Below are positions 1 through 13,480 of a DNA stretch of 64,000 nt, piece after piece. The notes beneath the pieces were generated by a model. It worked only from the letters and a program-made list of their open reading frames with translations, did no database searches and had not been told where the DNA came from. The position numbers and the translations under genes are program-made. Source of the stretch: Synaphobranchus kaupii. Lineage: Eukaryota; Chordata; Actinopteri; Anguilliformes; Synaphobranchidae. The DNA is taken from contig CM056377.1 of assembly GCA_029718625.1 (NCBI GenBank), forward strand, positions 107,695,534-107,759,533. The letters run 5' to 3'. Within the stretch, counting starts at the first letter, position 1; the number at the start of each line of letters is the position of its first letter.

Positions 1-325
1 GCGGCTTCGGCTCCAGCGTTTTCTCGCGTTTCTGTCGTGCCCGACAAAGATCTGTCCACGGATAGACAATTCGCCGAATGCGCTCCCCTTGCAGAGACGA
101 GAGCCGTCACTGGAAAACAACAAGAGATCACGCCGGCGTTCTTAGTCATGGTCGTAATGTCCCTCTTCTTCTTTTATCTGGAATAACTGCCCCCTCTCAC
201 ACTCTGTCCATTAGGTCCACTTCACAGCGCTCACATTTACAGTACAAGTAATTGGGTTACTGAAATTCACATCTAGGATAGTGATGCTTCTAACATGGGT
301 ATCAGTACCTGTATTTATTTATACT

Positions 326-432
326 CAGAGCAGGAGTGCTGATCTAGGATCAGTCTGGCCTTTTAGATTGTAACGGATAAAGTCAGGATATAGACAGGGG
401 AATGCTGATCCTAGATCAGTACTCCTACCCTG
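326..432. mobile_element. Short foldback (MITE-like) repeat
   Basis: Two arms of about 28 bases (326-353 and 405-432) are near-perfect inverted repeats built around GCTGATCTAGGATCAG. From memory, the same arm motif and spacing occur in interspersed repeats of other fish. No coding capacity. Confidence 0.6.
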
Positions 433-1179
433 TGATGCTTTTGGAAGATGGGCTATAAAGAGGAGAGGATTTGGAGGCAGTCCTCTCTACACACAGATGA
501 GTGGCTCCACTCCAGGGGTGAAAATTGCATCATATCATCACGTACTGTATGTATGTATGATGTTACATGTATGGGCACGTGCTATATTTTCGAGTATGTC
601 CCTTACATTTCAAAAGCTTGCAATCATAACCCTCATATGCAATGCTTTGCTTTGTTATATATCTATCTATGCTGCCGTGAGAATCAGGGCTCCACTCATT
701 ATCTTGTGAAAGATGGGCAAAATGAGCTCCATGCTTGGCTTCCTAAATCCGGTCCATTTTCCAAGGCTTTCCTTACTGACCTGACTCTCACCCTGAAACC
801 GGCACTGCAAAGCAGCAACTGCGCCTATAAACCCCTTTGACACAAAGTGAGCTTGTACCACAGACAGATCTGCTGCGGGCATAATTAAAAAGTACAGGTG
901 CAGGAGAGGAGAGAGAAACACACGAATAACTGCCAAGAGTGGCACATGCTGCCGGCTGAAACGCGGCATCGTTTGGGTGAATGAAAGCGCTCTGCACCGA
1001 AAAGATTGTACTCAAATGTCTGTTCAGAGCTGCGCATATCAAAAGAGCCTGATTTGAATAGACAATGAGACAGCCAAAGATAAAATATCAATAAGCAAAA
1101 GCAGCGTGGTGAGAGGAGAGAGAAACGACAATAAGAAAATGCTTCCCCGTGCTTATGGAGCTGCCAGTCCGTACACAGT

Positions 1180-1290
1180 GTTATGCAAATAATTCTCCCT
1201 GCGTGCTGTCATCTAATGTGGCTCCCCTGGGCCAGTGGAGCAGGCTCATTAAAACCAAGCCTCTCGCATTTATGCAGACCAGCAAAAGAC
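1180..1290. promoter_or_regulatory. Candidate intronic regulatory block with octamer
   Basis: Contains ATGCAAAT (a POU octamer consensus at about 1183-1190), a CTAATG core and a TTTATGCA motif in a repeat-free, moderately GC stretch of an otherwise AT-rich intron. Conservation cannot be judged from one sequence. Confidence 0.2.
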
Positions 1291-1395
1291 CTCCTGGGCA
1301 GTCCTCAGTTTAAATGTTACTTTGCAGGTGGCGGTTAGAAACAGTCACTTGGAAATTACTTGAATGTCGATCCTAATGTCACGTGACAAGGGTTT

Positions 1396-1413
1396 GGGGG
1401 GGGGGGGGGGGGG
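1396..1413 (+). repeat. Poly(G) run, 18 bases
   Basis: Uninterrupted G homopolymer. Length is unreliable in sequencing and the run could form a G-quadruplex. Confidence 0.9.
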
Positions 1414-1701
1414 TCATATTGCCTTCAGCAATAGTCACTGCCGCTGCCCGGTCCAGAGTCGCAGGGGTCCTCAAATGCTTTATAGGACCAGTGGATCAGC
1501 TGCACCCCGCTTGTGCAAAATAACATTCGGTTTCTGTTCAACAAACAACAGTTTTTGTTGTTGTTCTTCCATCAGATTTGTTTCCCCTTGCAATGCCTAA
1601 ACATATTAGGCACTTATGACAGCTGTTTCTTGTGCTTTTAATTTGTTTAGACATAACCTTCTATGCTTAACTCTATAAACTTCACCCCGAGTGGTTGAGA
1701 C

Positions 1702-2463
1702 TTATCCGTCTCAATTACAGTATTCATGTTTGTCTGAAAAAGGTTTACAAGGGTAGCCTCCTGCGAAAACCTCAGCTTCTCCAGTTACACTGTAGTGCAA
1801 TAAAATAGGAGGGTGCTATTAATAGCCCAAATCACTTACGGCCCTCCTCTCGCCACAGCCACAGACTGTAAAATGCACCGTTTATATATGCTAAGAAAAT
1901 CATGTTCAAGTATAGAAACAATAATATTTTTTTAAAACATTGTACAAATGAGCATTCACCATTTTCCCTTGCTTACTATACTATATATAGTACCTGATGC
2001 ACTTTTCGTTTAGAAGACATCTAATTTTTTTTTCTCCAAAATCTCTCGTATAAAGATGTTTAAGAAAGCGAGTACTTACCAGTATATTCAGCTACAGCTG
2101 TTTTCTGATTAACCCTGAAGAGTTTATCTTGTTACATTTCGCCAAAGTCCCGTACATTCAACATTTCCACAGTGACCACCTATCGCGCTTAGGGCTGAAA
2201 TACTTTACTGATGTTGTGTAAAAACATGCACGCTTTTGTACGTTTTTAAGAAAATGTATTTAAATACACTAGGCTACTTATATTATGGTTATTATGTATA
2301 TACTGTATGTCTGAAATTAATGTATTCTGTTGCAAATTTTATTCTTTAATTCAAATTTTAAAACATGGATGTGCAGGGAATATTTTTTGAGATATTGACA
2401 TTTAAATAAAACTAGTATAAACTAGGTGGAAATTGGCTCTGGAGGGCCAAAGTAAATAGAGTT
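1702..2463. repeat. Interspersed repeat, copy 1 (partner at 49723-50539)
   Basis: About 760 bases align over most of their length with 49723-50539 in the same orientation. Both run from TATCCGTCT, through a block ending CAGACTGTAAAATGCA, to GGCCAAAGTAAATAGAGTT. This copy lacks about 45 bases near its left end and has a small insertion that breaks the short reading frame open in the other copy. No terminal repeats or target duplication could be identified, so the class is unknown. Confidence 0.8.
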
Positions 2464-2739
2464 AAATTCTTCCTAATTTTTCTCCATTTTATTTAATAAA
2501 ATTAAGGAATAAATTAAAGAAATCACAGAGGAAGATGTCATTAAATGCTGTTTGCTGTTATATAACAACTATAAGCAAATTATTTTTATTAGAACATACT
2601 ATTAGAACAGAACTAGGTTTGTGATAATCGACTTTGAACAACAGTAATATACTCGCAGATGTGTTCTTTCCATTCCACCATATGGAAATGTATGTGTATG
2701 TGCATGTCTGTTCTAATGTTCTTCTACAGGATAGACTGA

Positions 2740-3051
<312 letters not shown>

Positions 3052-3230
3052 TAAATACCCTGGGGAAAAGACAGCCATGGATTCATGGACCATTCACAGG
3101 ATTCATCAACAAATGGCTTTTTGTACCGGTGATAATGTGGAGATTCTCCAAAATAATTACAAGGTTAAAAAAAAAAAACATGACAGTTAGTCACGGATAA
3201 TGTTGCGTGCGCAATTTTGATGTGTTCAAG

Positions 3231-3435
3231 CAGGGGTGTTCAATCTTATCCGGAAAGGGCCGGTGTGGGTGCAGGTTTTTGTTTTAGCCCAGCACTACAA
3301 CACCTGATTCAACTAATTAACTAATCGTGCTCTTCAATCAAGACCTTGATAAGTATAATCAGGTGTCATAGTGCTGGGCTAGAACAAAAGCCTGCACCCA
3401 CACCGGCCCTTTTCGGGTAAGATTGGACACCCCTG
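3231..3435. mobile_element. hAT-type foldback MITE
   Basis: 205-bp palindromic element whose ends CAGGGGTG and CACCCCTG continue inward as inverted arms of about 65 bases. Flanked by TGTTCAAG and TGTTAAAG, an 8-bp duplication with one mismatch, which is the hAT hallmark. No open frame. Confidence 0.8.
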
Positions 3436-3602
3436 TGTTAAAGGATTTAGAAAAGGAGCTTTCTCCCTCCGCAGTGGCCCTGTGGTTTTACCAAATAGGC
3501 CGCAAGGGAAGGCGAATTCTTGTCATAAGTCCCAAGTGTATTAAAAAAACAAAACAGGATATGGTGTGAAGAAAGCTTGGGGTTTTTCCCCAGCTTCATG
3601 AA

Positions 3603-3648
3603 TATAAGAGAGGAGCTGTTCATAAGAGAGGAGCTGTTCATAAGAGAC
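3603..3648 (+). repeat. 18-bp tandem repeat, about 2.5 copies
   Basis: The unit ATAAGAGAGGAGCTGTTC occurs at 3603-3620 and 3621-3638, followed by a partial copy. Confidence 0.8.
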
Positions 3649-5075
3649 AGTGGGGTTCTGTCATACACAATGTCTTCACTGGAATACTATGGAGTAGAAT
3701 TTCATTCCCCTGCTGTGTGTTCATTCTATTGTCACCTCTGAAATGTCATCTCACTGGCTGTATTTCTACATGTACCATACTTAAAACGTGCATGTCATCT
3801 ACAGTATAATCCATAAATGATATCAGTTAAGTCTTTCCATTCTTGTGTATGGGTTTGAGTGCACTTTCTGTAGCATCGACTCCAGTATTGGACAGTACTC
3901 TTACCTGATTCGCTGTTAATCGTTGTACCCTTACTGAAACTAGAGATCAAAAGGGCTATGGCATATGTGTAACTGCAAACAAACACCAAAGGAATTAGAG
4001 AGAGCATCCATCGATGGAACAGCTTGTCCGTATTGAAAACAGACACAGGACATTGCAGAACATTGCTGCAACAAAGGCCTATTTTCAACCTCTGCGGGAT
4101 AACTGTCTCTAAGAAGGGAAAATTGCCTTCCCTACTATGAACCACAGGATAAAAGATTATCTAAACCTGAAAAATGCTGTAAAAAGGCTTCCAAGATGGA
4201 CAAAGCAAGCTAGCTGGTCACCGGTGTATTTATATGCCCGACCATGTCGTATGTCAGTTTTGTGTTGGTCTATAATGTACAAACTCCAAACTCTTTCCAC
4301 TGGCAAGAAAAAAAACAGAATGCATTTAGTAGCGAGGTTTAGTTTTGCTAATGCAGAGCATAAGCAAATTAACATTATTATCTTAGTGCCAGGACTTACA
4401 GTAATAGAACAGATATAGAAAAAAAAACCGGGTTGCTCAAGGAAGTCTCCCATCTGCATGCATTAAAAAGCAACACAAAGGCAGTATTGTGTGCTGGGGC
4501 TTGGAGGGGGTGTGTGAAGAGGCCGTGCCTGAGTCAGGTCGGTTCCAGCAGATCAGCAGATGTCTCCTGCACAGTGGCCTACAGCAGCTCCTCTGCGCCT
4601 CCACTCCAATTTACTCATTTACCCACAAAGCAGATTGTTCAGTCCCTGCCCAGATAATAGGGTAATTGCCACCTTAATGATTTGCCTTTTTTTTTTTTTT
4701 TTTCTTTTGTCTTGTTTTCCTTTGTTTCAGCCAACTGTTGACCTGCAGTGCAGACTGGGTTTTGTAGTTGTTTTTCTTCTTTTTGGTGGGGGTGTTGAGG
4801 GGGGGGGGTTGAAAAAGCTTAAAATCCTCAGCCACCCTCCCTTCCTTAGAGGACTTAATAAGACGTGAGACAGCACAGAGCCTGTGAGAAATGAAAGTCA
4901 TTGAAGAGCCAAGCAGACCGGATCCAAACAGAGTGTGATTTGTGTGGATGAGTGCTCTCCCTGGCCCAGTGGGCTGGGTGCTGTTAATAGTACAGACTGA
5001 AACAAGATCTCGTGCCGTCCAACAGGACGGTCAAAAAAAGATATGATTTTACCTTTTATTTTATTTTGTTAAAAC

Positions 5076-5199
5076 CAGGGGTGTCGATGTTATCAGAAAA
5101 GGGACAATGTGGGAGCAGGTTTTTGTTTTAGCACAGCACTAGGACACTGATACCTGCACCTACATCGGCTCTTTTTTTGGACAAGATTGGACACCCCTG
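5076..5199. mobile_element. hAT-type foldback MITE, shortened
   Basis: Same termini as the element at 3231 (CAGGGGTGTC and ACACCCCTG), but the centre is deleted to 124 bp. Flanks GTTAAAAC and GTTTAAGC match at six of eight positions, so the insertion is older. Confidence 0.7.
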
Positions 5200-6126
5200 G
5201 TTTAAGCTATCCTACGGCCATCATAAATCTGAGCACACAAAGTTGTGGCTGGAGAAAGCCATGTATGTCGTAAATTTATATGCAAAATTATTTTACACTT
5301 AAATAGAGATCTCCTGGCCAATAACAATGTGCATGCTTAAATTACACTGTGTTACTGCAGTGCTGGAGTTGTGTTTTTATTTTCTTTTTTCTCAAAACAT
5401 TGCCAACTGGTATGCCATTTCCTCAACTTAAAGCGCTCATTCTGTTCATTTCCAACAAGTACAAAACCATTACACTGACAGAACCCTACATGGAGAGCAA
5501 ATCTGTTCACTTTTCATTATTGTCAGTGTAAAGTTTTCTTTTTTTGGAGAGAGAGATCATATACACCTTAAAGAAGGAATGTGACTGATAGCTTTGAACA
5601 CACACAGGGACAAGAGTTCATTCAGTCATGTCTCCTGTTAGAGAAAATCCTTTTTGTTTTATGTATCAGAATCAGGGACTATATATAAAATTAGGTAATA
5701 AACACAATTTACTTCACAGTTTAACATTCAGTAATTGTTCACATGGACTGGTGAATACTATACCTAGAAATGAAAATCATAAAGTTTACCTCTGCACCAT
5801 ATGTGTAAATAGAAACCGTAAGAAAATTAAAAAAAATTGTAAAATCCCTGGATGATACAGATGATGCTCCTCCATGCTAGAAAAGAGGCCTGCTGGGACA
5901 TGCAGTTCTACAGGCAGCAGAGTGAGCTCCAGTAGCACCTCTGTGGTGGCCTGCTGCTTTGTTGCTGTGTGAATGACTTTCAGCCTGTCTGGTGGGGCTC
6001 CTCAGTGTAATGGGCCATTTCTGGATGTGTTTCTTCCTTGAATGAGGCAGGGATGTAGCATTAGTTCCATTGAGTGAGTCCACCATCTGCCTGGCATTAA
6101 CCCCAGAACCCTCCTTCTCTTTACAG

Positions 6127-6165
6127 GCTGGACAATTTGCTTAATATGGCCTATGGCGTAAAGAG
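6127..6165 (+). CDS. elavl4: ELAV-like protein 4 (HuD), 39-nt hinge micro-exon
   Basis: Encodes LDNLLNMAYGVKR, the hinge segment conserved across ELAV proteins between RRM2 and RRM3 and linked in the family to nucleo-cytoplasmic shuttling. Acceptor AG at 6125-6126, donor GTAATT at 6166. Its first base completes the Arg codon AG|G left by the previous exon, and its last two bases start the Arg codon completed at 9562, so both junctions are in phase. In mammalian HuD some isoforms carry a further proline-rich stretch of about 14 residues after this segment; I found no sequence for it between here and the next exon. Confidence 0.95.
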
Positions 6166-6581
6166 GTAATTAAAACTTCACCGAATGCCAGATGTCCATG
6201 TTGACAAAATTATTTCTATCCTCTTTTATTTATTTTTGAAAGTCACCTGCATTGGATTCAGTTCAAGGTTTCTCTTTGATTCTGTTTAATTATTATTTTT
6301 ATTTTGTTGTTGTTGTTGTTGTTGTTGTTTTGTTTCGCTTTTGTTTCATTTGAAACCACCAATCAAACAGGGGGGAAAAAATCGAATGGCTTTTATTTTT
6401 AAAACGTTGAATTTGCGTTGTTTGATGATTGCTGAATTTTTCATTTCAATTTGACTGGTTTTGGATTTTGTGTACATGGTTCTTTTTATTGTGCGTATAT
6501 CTTGTTTGTAGGCCTTGTGTTCCACTGGATTCAGGTGCTCTAAGCCTGACCCTGCTGTCACACTCACTGCGCTCTGGTCAC

Positions 6582-6641
6582 GCTAGCTTAATGTCCGCTA
6601 GCTTAATGTCCGCTAGCTTAATGTCCGCTAGCTTAATGTCC
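6582..6641 (+). repeat. Exact 15-bp tandem repeat, four copies
   Basis: GCTAGCTTAATGTCC is repeated four times with no mismatch, 417 bases downstream of the hinge micro-exon. Confidence 0.95.
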
Positions 6642-7369
6642 ATGCATTTTTAAGTAGTGAACAGCAGTGAATCTGTGTATTATCAAAACGTTATTGATAG
6701 TTTATGATCGCGGAGATCCCTCAGTCACAATGTAGAGCTTGCTTTGTGCGAGAATTATTGTATATTTCGCTAGACGCTGCTGTCGTAGTGCTTTTTTTGA
6801 GGCGAGAGGGTTAGGGGTGGGCCCCAGGGTCGCAGGTCAGGGGGGTGCGGCTTGAGACACCTGGATCCCTGCAGGAAATACTGCGTTTCACTGCAGGCAG
6901 AGCAGCCTCTGGTCACTTGGCTTTGTTCATGCTTTTCTTTCTGTTTTTGTTGATATCATATAGTGTGATGGGTGAAAATGCTATGTTTTCAGACGAGCAC
7001 ATTGTCTTACAGATTATTCCTTGTGAGTTTATTTGTCCACATTCCTCACCCACAAAACATTGCATTTTTTAATGAACAGAATTAATATCATGCTTCTTGA
7101 AAGGATAACATCATTTTAATTCATTGGCTGAATTTAACAGCATTGAGCAGCGGTTTGTGCTCTACAATGCTGCAATATATGCATGAGAAAGGGTTTTACA
7201 CACCTATCTCTCCCTCACTGTCCAGTCCAATCTGGCAAGGCAACAATTAATTATGTATTTTAGAAATATTCACTTGATCAGAAATGGAAATGATGAAACT
7301 GAGCAAATGTCAAACAAACCTAAAAATATAAGGAAATTACTTTTGTTCTTGAACATGGCAATGGCATGC

Positions 7370-7411
<42 letters not shown>

Positions 7412-7446
7412 TTAAGAGACAGAGAGGGAGAGAGAGAAAGAGAGAT
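7370..7446 (+). repeat. Compound (TC)n(TA)n ... (AG)n microsatellite
   Basis: A TC tract runs into about 11 TA units and is followed by a GA-rich tract, so the TC and GA arms could pair as a hairpin around the TA segment. Confidence 0.85.
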
Positions 7447-9454
7447 TATGTATTCATTGTGATCTGCTGTTAAACCGTTCAAGAGTCAAATATTGCAATC
7501 ACATAAGCCAGCCTTCTGTTAAAAGGCTTCTTGCTTGCAGGGCACGTAGTTGAACGTAATTAATGAACAAAGCAAGTTTCCAGCCAGTATGCTGAGGAAC
7601 TGAAGAAGTGAGCATCTCTAGGTGGAGGTGGGAGTTGGGGGAGGGGGACGGCTGTAGGTCAGCTTGCTTGTTGCTATGCAACTCTTCGCCTCTCTATTCT
7701 CTGTGGAGGAGAAACAGACTGTGCACGGCCCCGGCCTGTTAGACACCTCAGACATTATCTGTAAGTTCAGTCCCTTTTCCTCACATTGTCCCACAGCTAG
7801 GCATGCCCGTCTATTTGACTAATGGGGTCTTATTAAACCCGAGTGAAATACTCTTCTTTGTTGCCCAGAGAAATCTGAGCACCATTGAACATGTTAGAGA
7901 ATTACACACTTGCCAGAGCTGGACAAAAGCAATCACGTTAAAGGGGAAATAATGCAAATTGAGCAGAAAGGGGAAGGGAAATTATTTGCGAGGAAAAGAC
8001 ACGAATGACAAGCAATCAAGTGGTGGGTGCAGCTTTGCCTATGTTGTCCCCATTTCTGTCAAGACAGTGAATCTCAAGGGTTGGCAAAAGTACATATGAG
8101 GAGTCTGGAATAATCGTAGGCGTGACAAACAACAGAATTGGTTGGTCCTCTGGTCTGTGCAGAACTATTGATCAGTGTCAGATGCTGTAGAAGGGATGAT
8201 TGCAGGAGTGGGTGTAATCCACAGTTCCTTACACTGCGGAACTCTAAAGTGCACTTTCCATTTAGCCTCTGTAAGAGGGAATGGGTTTTTCAGCGATATC
8301 TTCAGTAAAGCGGAAATCTCATTTTAAAGGATAACTAATAATGCCTATAGTCGTTCCCACAGAGGTGCATAAGAAATGAACATTTTATGCAATTTACCTT
8401 TTATTTAAAGTGGAAATATCGTTTCGGCAGAAAGGCAATTAAGTGGAGTCAACTGAGCATTAAAATCTTACATATCATAGAAAAAAAGATAAAATAGAAA
8501 AGATTATGAGAATAATAAGAGATTTATTTGGTGCATGCTAAATGCTAAGTCTCTGATGAATTTTAAATGTTTTAATTCAGCAAGTTCCAGTAATTTAGTT
8601 CCCAATAAATACAATTAGTTAGAAACAGAAAGGAAATCTTTGCAGTCGCACTCCACGTGCTGATGGCGTTTTATAACAAGACCCCTGCAGTCAGCATCAG
8701 AAGAGAGCCTTTTCATACAGTATGGCTCTATAATCTGAAAACCTGCAGTTCTGTGGCTGCTAGTTGTGTGAGGGGGAGTATCCAGACTGAGGCTTCAATC
8801 AAATCCCATTCACATTTTAAAATGCATAGATAGCATGCACAAACAACACTGGGTCTTAATGCTGCCGTCATTAACTTGTACTGCTGGGATGAACGCCCTA
8901 AATCATAACTAATGCCGTGAGAAATAATTTTTGTGAGAAAAAAAAACGACATTAGTTTAGTAAAAAAAAAAAATTTGCTTATAGCACTATAACATATTTT
9001 TTTACTCTTTTTTTATACTGTTGTACAAATGAAACAAAAGGCCTAGGGTCTGCCTGTGAAGCTATTGAAAGGACTATTATCACATTGTTGTTGTTTTGTT
9101 TTTTTACCAATGTCTTGCATATCCTGCTTTGCAATATTTGGATTATAATATTAATAATTCCCCCAAGCAAGTATTTTTTTCTGAAAATATTATGTGGAAA
9201 ACAATAAAGCACTATTGTATCGCAGCCACAATATAATGTTTGTCGACATTGGCATAAAATGGCCATGGAACACATTTTTAGCTTTTACAGACCTCAAGCG
9301 GCAGTAAGGTAAAGGGTCACATGACAGTCCACAACCTGTACGTTTGGCTGTAGCTCAAGAGCTTACAGCTTGCAAAGTCAATGAATGGAACCCAGTTTGC
9401 GTAGCTTTGTCTGTTTTCACAGCTGCTTCACCGTTGGTTTGATTTTCGCTTTAA

Positions 9455-9889
<435 letters not shown>

Positions 9890-10507
9890 ACACCCCTTAC
9901 CCCCACCTTAAAAAACCCCCCTTTCACTACCAACCACCAGTCACCCCAAAACAGCAAATCCACACAGGAAAACAACAAACAAGAAAACAAAACAGGACTG
10001 GAAATGGCTTATATTATAACTTTGGACCTATAAGCCAATGTTGCCTAAGTATTACAAAATGAAAAAAAGAGAAAATAGTCATGATTTAGAAACCCTGTAA
10101 CATTACAGGGCTTCTCTTGTGTATCTTTTTAGTTACTGTTGCTGTCGTTGTTTTGTTTTCTCTTCTCTGTATACAGTAGCAAAACCAGTCCCCCTTATTT
10201 CAAGAAGAGACTGTCGTTTCTGAAATTCTAAATTGTATATTTTTCTGTTCTTGTTTTAGGATTTGTTTCTTTTTAATCCGGATCCACTGTCGTTTAGAAT
10301 AATGCCTCCCTGGGAAACGTAGGGAGGGGGCTCTTTTTAAAATAGGTGACCATTCATTCATTTTCCAGTTTATATTAAAACCCCCATTTAAAGTAGAAGG
10401 GATAACACCTTTTTCTCTGATGCAGATAAAAAGAATTTCTAACACTTTTTGTTTTGTATTGCAAACGAAACACGTCTTTCCTCACTGGGGATTGGGAGAA
10501 GGGGAGA

Positions 10508-10526
10508 GGGTTAGGGTTAGGGTTAG
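10508..10526 (+). repeat. Interstitial telomere-like repeat
   Basis: Three GGGTTA units in a row inside the inferred 3' UTR. Too short to mean more than a chance or repair-derived interstitial tract. Confidence 0.8.
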
Positions 10527-11748
10527 CTTTCCTGATGACACGTTAAGTGATTTAAAAACACTGTTGCCAAAGAGAAAATCTCTTTGCTTGAAAATGCATT
10601 TAGAAAAAAGAAAAAATAAAGAGAAGAAAATCTATTTTTATAAATAATAATTAAAATAATAATTATTGAAGAATTTTTACAAGAATCTGGATTTGAAAAA
10701 AAGAGAAAAATATTTTGACTGGCTAATTTGGGGGGGGGGTGCCATCTTGTCTTGTTCGTTCTGCCGTGGTACTTTTTAGGATCAAAGGTTGTTTGTTTTT
10801 TGGAGAACTGGATCAGAGATTGTTTTGTAGATGGAAGGTTTTATCAAGGGATGCAAATTATGGCAGGTGGTCTTCGTATCTTTTCATAGCACGTAATTAT
10901 TCAACAGCGTTGCCCAAGGGTAAGGGAGAGGGGCCATTCTAGGCCCAAACGTCCTCACAGTCCAGAGCCCAAAGCAAGGAGATGCATTGTCCGCTCGATT
11001 ACTTTCTGTCATCAGTCTATGGGATATCAGTAATACACATCAATTTATCCATTTAGAAAACATACGTCATTTATTGAGTTATTTTTGCTTTAAACTTTAC
11101 GAAATGACATTCAAAACAACTTCCTTTAGCGATCAGCGGTAGGTGCTATATAACATGACTCACATATCTTAAATATCCAAGTTTGTTGTTCTATGTGTTG
11201 TTTAGAAAAATCTTCGATGTTGGCATTGAATTGAGCTGCTGTTTTTTGGTTCCTTTTTTTTATTGTCGGCCCCCATCTGGTTTGACTATTTGTCTCTGAA
11301 AATAGCCAGATGACTGAATTTGGGCCTTGTAAGAATCACTTAACGAGTTTTCTTTGGCTTGCTGACTTTTAGGTTAATTGCTGAGTGTGAAGCGTTTTGT
11401 CAGAATTCAATAATAATTAGCTAGTTTTGTTAGTCTAGGTATTTGTTTCCTCAAAGGAGCTATTAAAAAAGGTACAACTGTGTCTTTATTTGTTGTGTAC
11501 AAAATAATATATAGTCTACTTTTTGTTTTACAATATCTATATCTATATGAGTTGTCACTGTTTTTCGTTTAAGCTTGTCTTTTTCATATGACAACTTTAT
11601 AAAGTGATGGTTCAGTTACTTAGAAAACTCGTGAGGAATCCTGTTTAATATGTTGTCATGTCGCTTGTGGAAAAAAGTTTTTTGGATTTATTTTTAAGTT
11701 TACCGCCGCGGCAAAAGAAACCGAACAAAAAGCTTATGAAATAATTGT

Positions 11749-11815
11749 ATTTATTTATTGATTGTTTCATTAATTAAATTATTTATTTATCTGGATTATT
11801 TATTTATTTATTTGT
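11749..11815 (+). promoter_or_regulatory. elavl4: AU-rich element cluster (ATTTA pentamers)
   Basis: Seven overlapping ATTTA pentamers in three groups within 67 bases of the inferred 3' UTR. ELAV/Hu proteins are AU-rich element binders, so HuD could bind its own mRNA here. The pentamers are directly visible; autoregulation is inference. Confidence 0.6.
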
Positions 11816-12130
11816 TATGTTGTCCGTGTTATTGCGTGATTCTGGTATTGGGAGGGGGATGTTTCTGAGCAAAAGGGAACAAAATGACTAGGGGAGAGAC
11901 TCTTCCATTAGTCCAGTGCACTGAAAACTTTTAGTACGTTTGTGCTTTGTACCAATATATCAAAATGACAATATAAAAAATTAAAAAGAGGAAAACAAAA
12001 AAATATGAGGGTTGGTGACGCTCTTCCCTAATTACTAGAAACAGTTACTCGCTATGCATAACCTAGTTGATAGTTAAATTTGCTATTGCTTTTTTCTTGT
12101 CTTGTTAAACAAAATCTTTAAATCTTTTTC

Positions 12131-12136
12131 AATAAA
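12131..12136 (+). terminator. elavl4: Candidate proximal poly(A) signal AATAAA
   Basis: Canonical hexamer in a U-rich context with GTT-rich sequence about 30 bases downstream. A possible short-isoform 3' end. Confidence 0.5.
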
Positions 12137-12890
12137 GTTTAGTCTTAATAGAATGTTATAACAGTTGTTCTGGTTCAATATAACCTGTGATAAGTTTGTG
12201 TATTTTAAAGGCCGCTCCGTGCCTTCCCACCACACACTACTGTTGCTTTGAACTCAAACTTTATGCAAAATGTGGGTCTTAAGCATAGTTTTCATAGTTT
12301 CCCAGTGAAACTGAATTTTACCACACCCTGCATTTAAGGCACTACAGCATGATTTTTTTTTGAAGTAAATGTTTTGTCTCTTAAAAGAGCTGATTATGTA
12401 TTTAATTGGCGCCACCAGTTAACTCAGTTGAGATTCAATTTATTATGTTGATTATCACATAAAGTCATCTTTGAGAAATCATTGGAAAGATCTGAATACG
12501 TACCATCTGAGAAATAAAAAATAAAAAAAAGGCCACCAAGCAAATAGCAATTAGTGTTGTTAAAGGAGAGTGTACTGGAGGTATTATAGGATTACTCAAT
12601 ATGCACTCAATGCAGAGAACAGACCATGGAGTTGTGAATTTGGATCCTAGTGTAACTGAATATATTAGCCACTAAACATACAGATTTCCCAAATTTCAAG
12701 TAACTAGCAGCATGTGTCTTACATCCTCTTGCTGATCTGAGCACAGAGCAGCTTCAGGGCCCTTCATTGTCCATTGGGGCTGACATCTGCAATCATGCAA
12801 TGGCCTCCAGCAGTGTATCCATTCTGATGAGTGTGAATCTCTTGTTTATTTCTTTCCAAATTTTTAGACCAGTGTGTATTCTGTCTAGAC

Positions 12891-12970
12891 CCTGTGTGTG
12901 TGTCTGTGGATGTGTGTGCGTATGCGTGCGTGCGTACATGCGTGCGCGTGTGCGTGTGTGTGTGTGTGTC
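12891..12970 (+). repeat. (TG)n-rich microsatellite
   Basis: Imperfect TG/CG repeat; alternating purine-pyrimidine, so Z-DNA-prone. Confidence 0.85.
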
Positions 12971-13480
12971 TATAGGGGTGTCTGAAATACTGGGCTGTGT
13001 TGATGCAGTCTAGGCCCAACCCCTATGGCTCGCACCATCCCCTGTAGCGCCTTATAGTGGCAGCCTGCCAAAAGGAAATCAACAACCAGTAGTGTGGGAG
13101 GGAAGGTCAAGTGAGAAACAAGGCTCTTGTCATTTTTCATTTTCTCCTGAAATGTGTTTGTTTACTATCTGAAAATCTATAAACTATCTAAATAGAAAAA
13201 AGAAAAAAAAAGTTCACTGGACCAAACTGGTCTCTCCTACTTATGTTATTACTTACTTATTAATTACTATGATTATTATTGTTACTATTATTAATATTAT
13301 TCTGATTATTATTATTCTTATTATTATTAATCAAATTACTGCGATGAATGACTTCATGTTATCCTTGCTAGTTTAGGTCATTTCTGAAACTGGAAACAAA
13401 ATAAAAAAACTTGCTGTAAATGTTTTTTTTTTTCATAAAACTGTTGTGTTTGAATTATTTGTACTTTTGAATGTTGGGAC

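Noticed and set aside
6582..6641. CRISPR-like direct repeats
   Set aside because: Units are contiguous with no spacers, in vertebrate intronic DNA; a simple tandem repeat.
10508..10526. Chromosome fusion or telomere signal
   Set aside because: Only three units in a 3' UTR; far too short.
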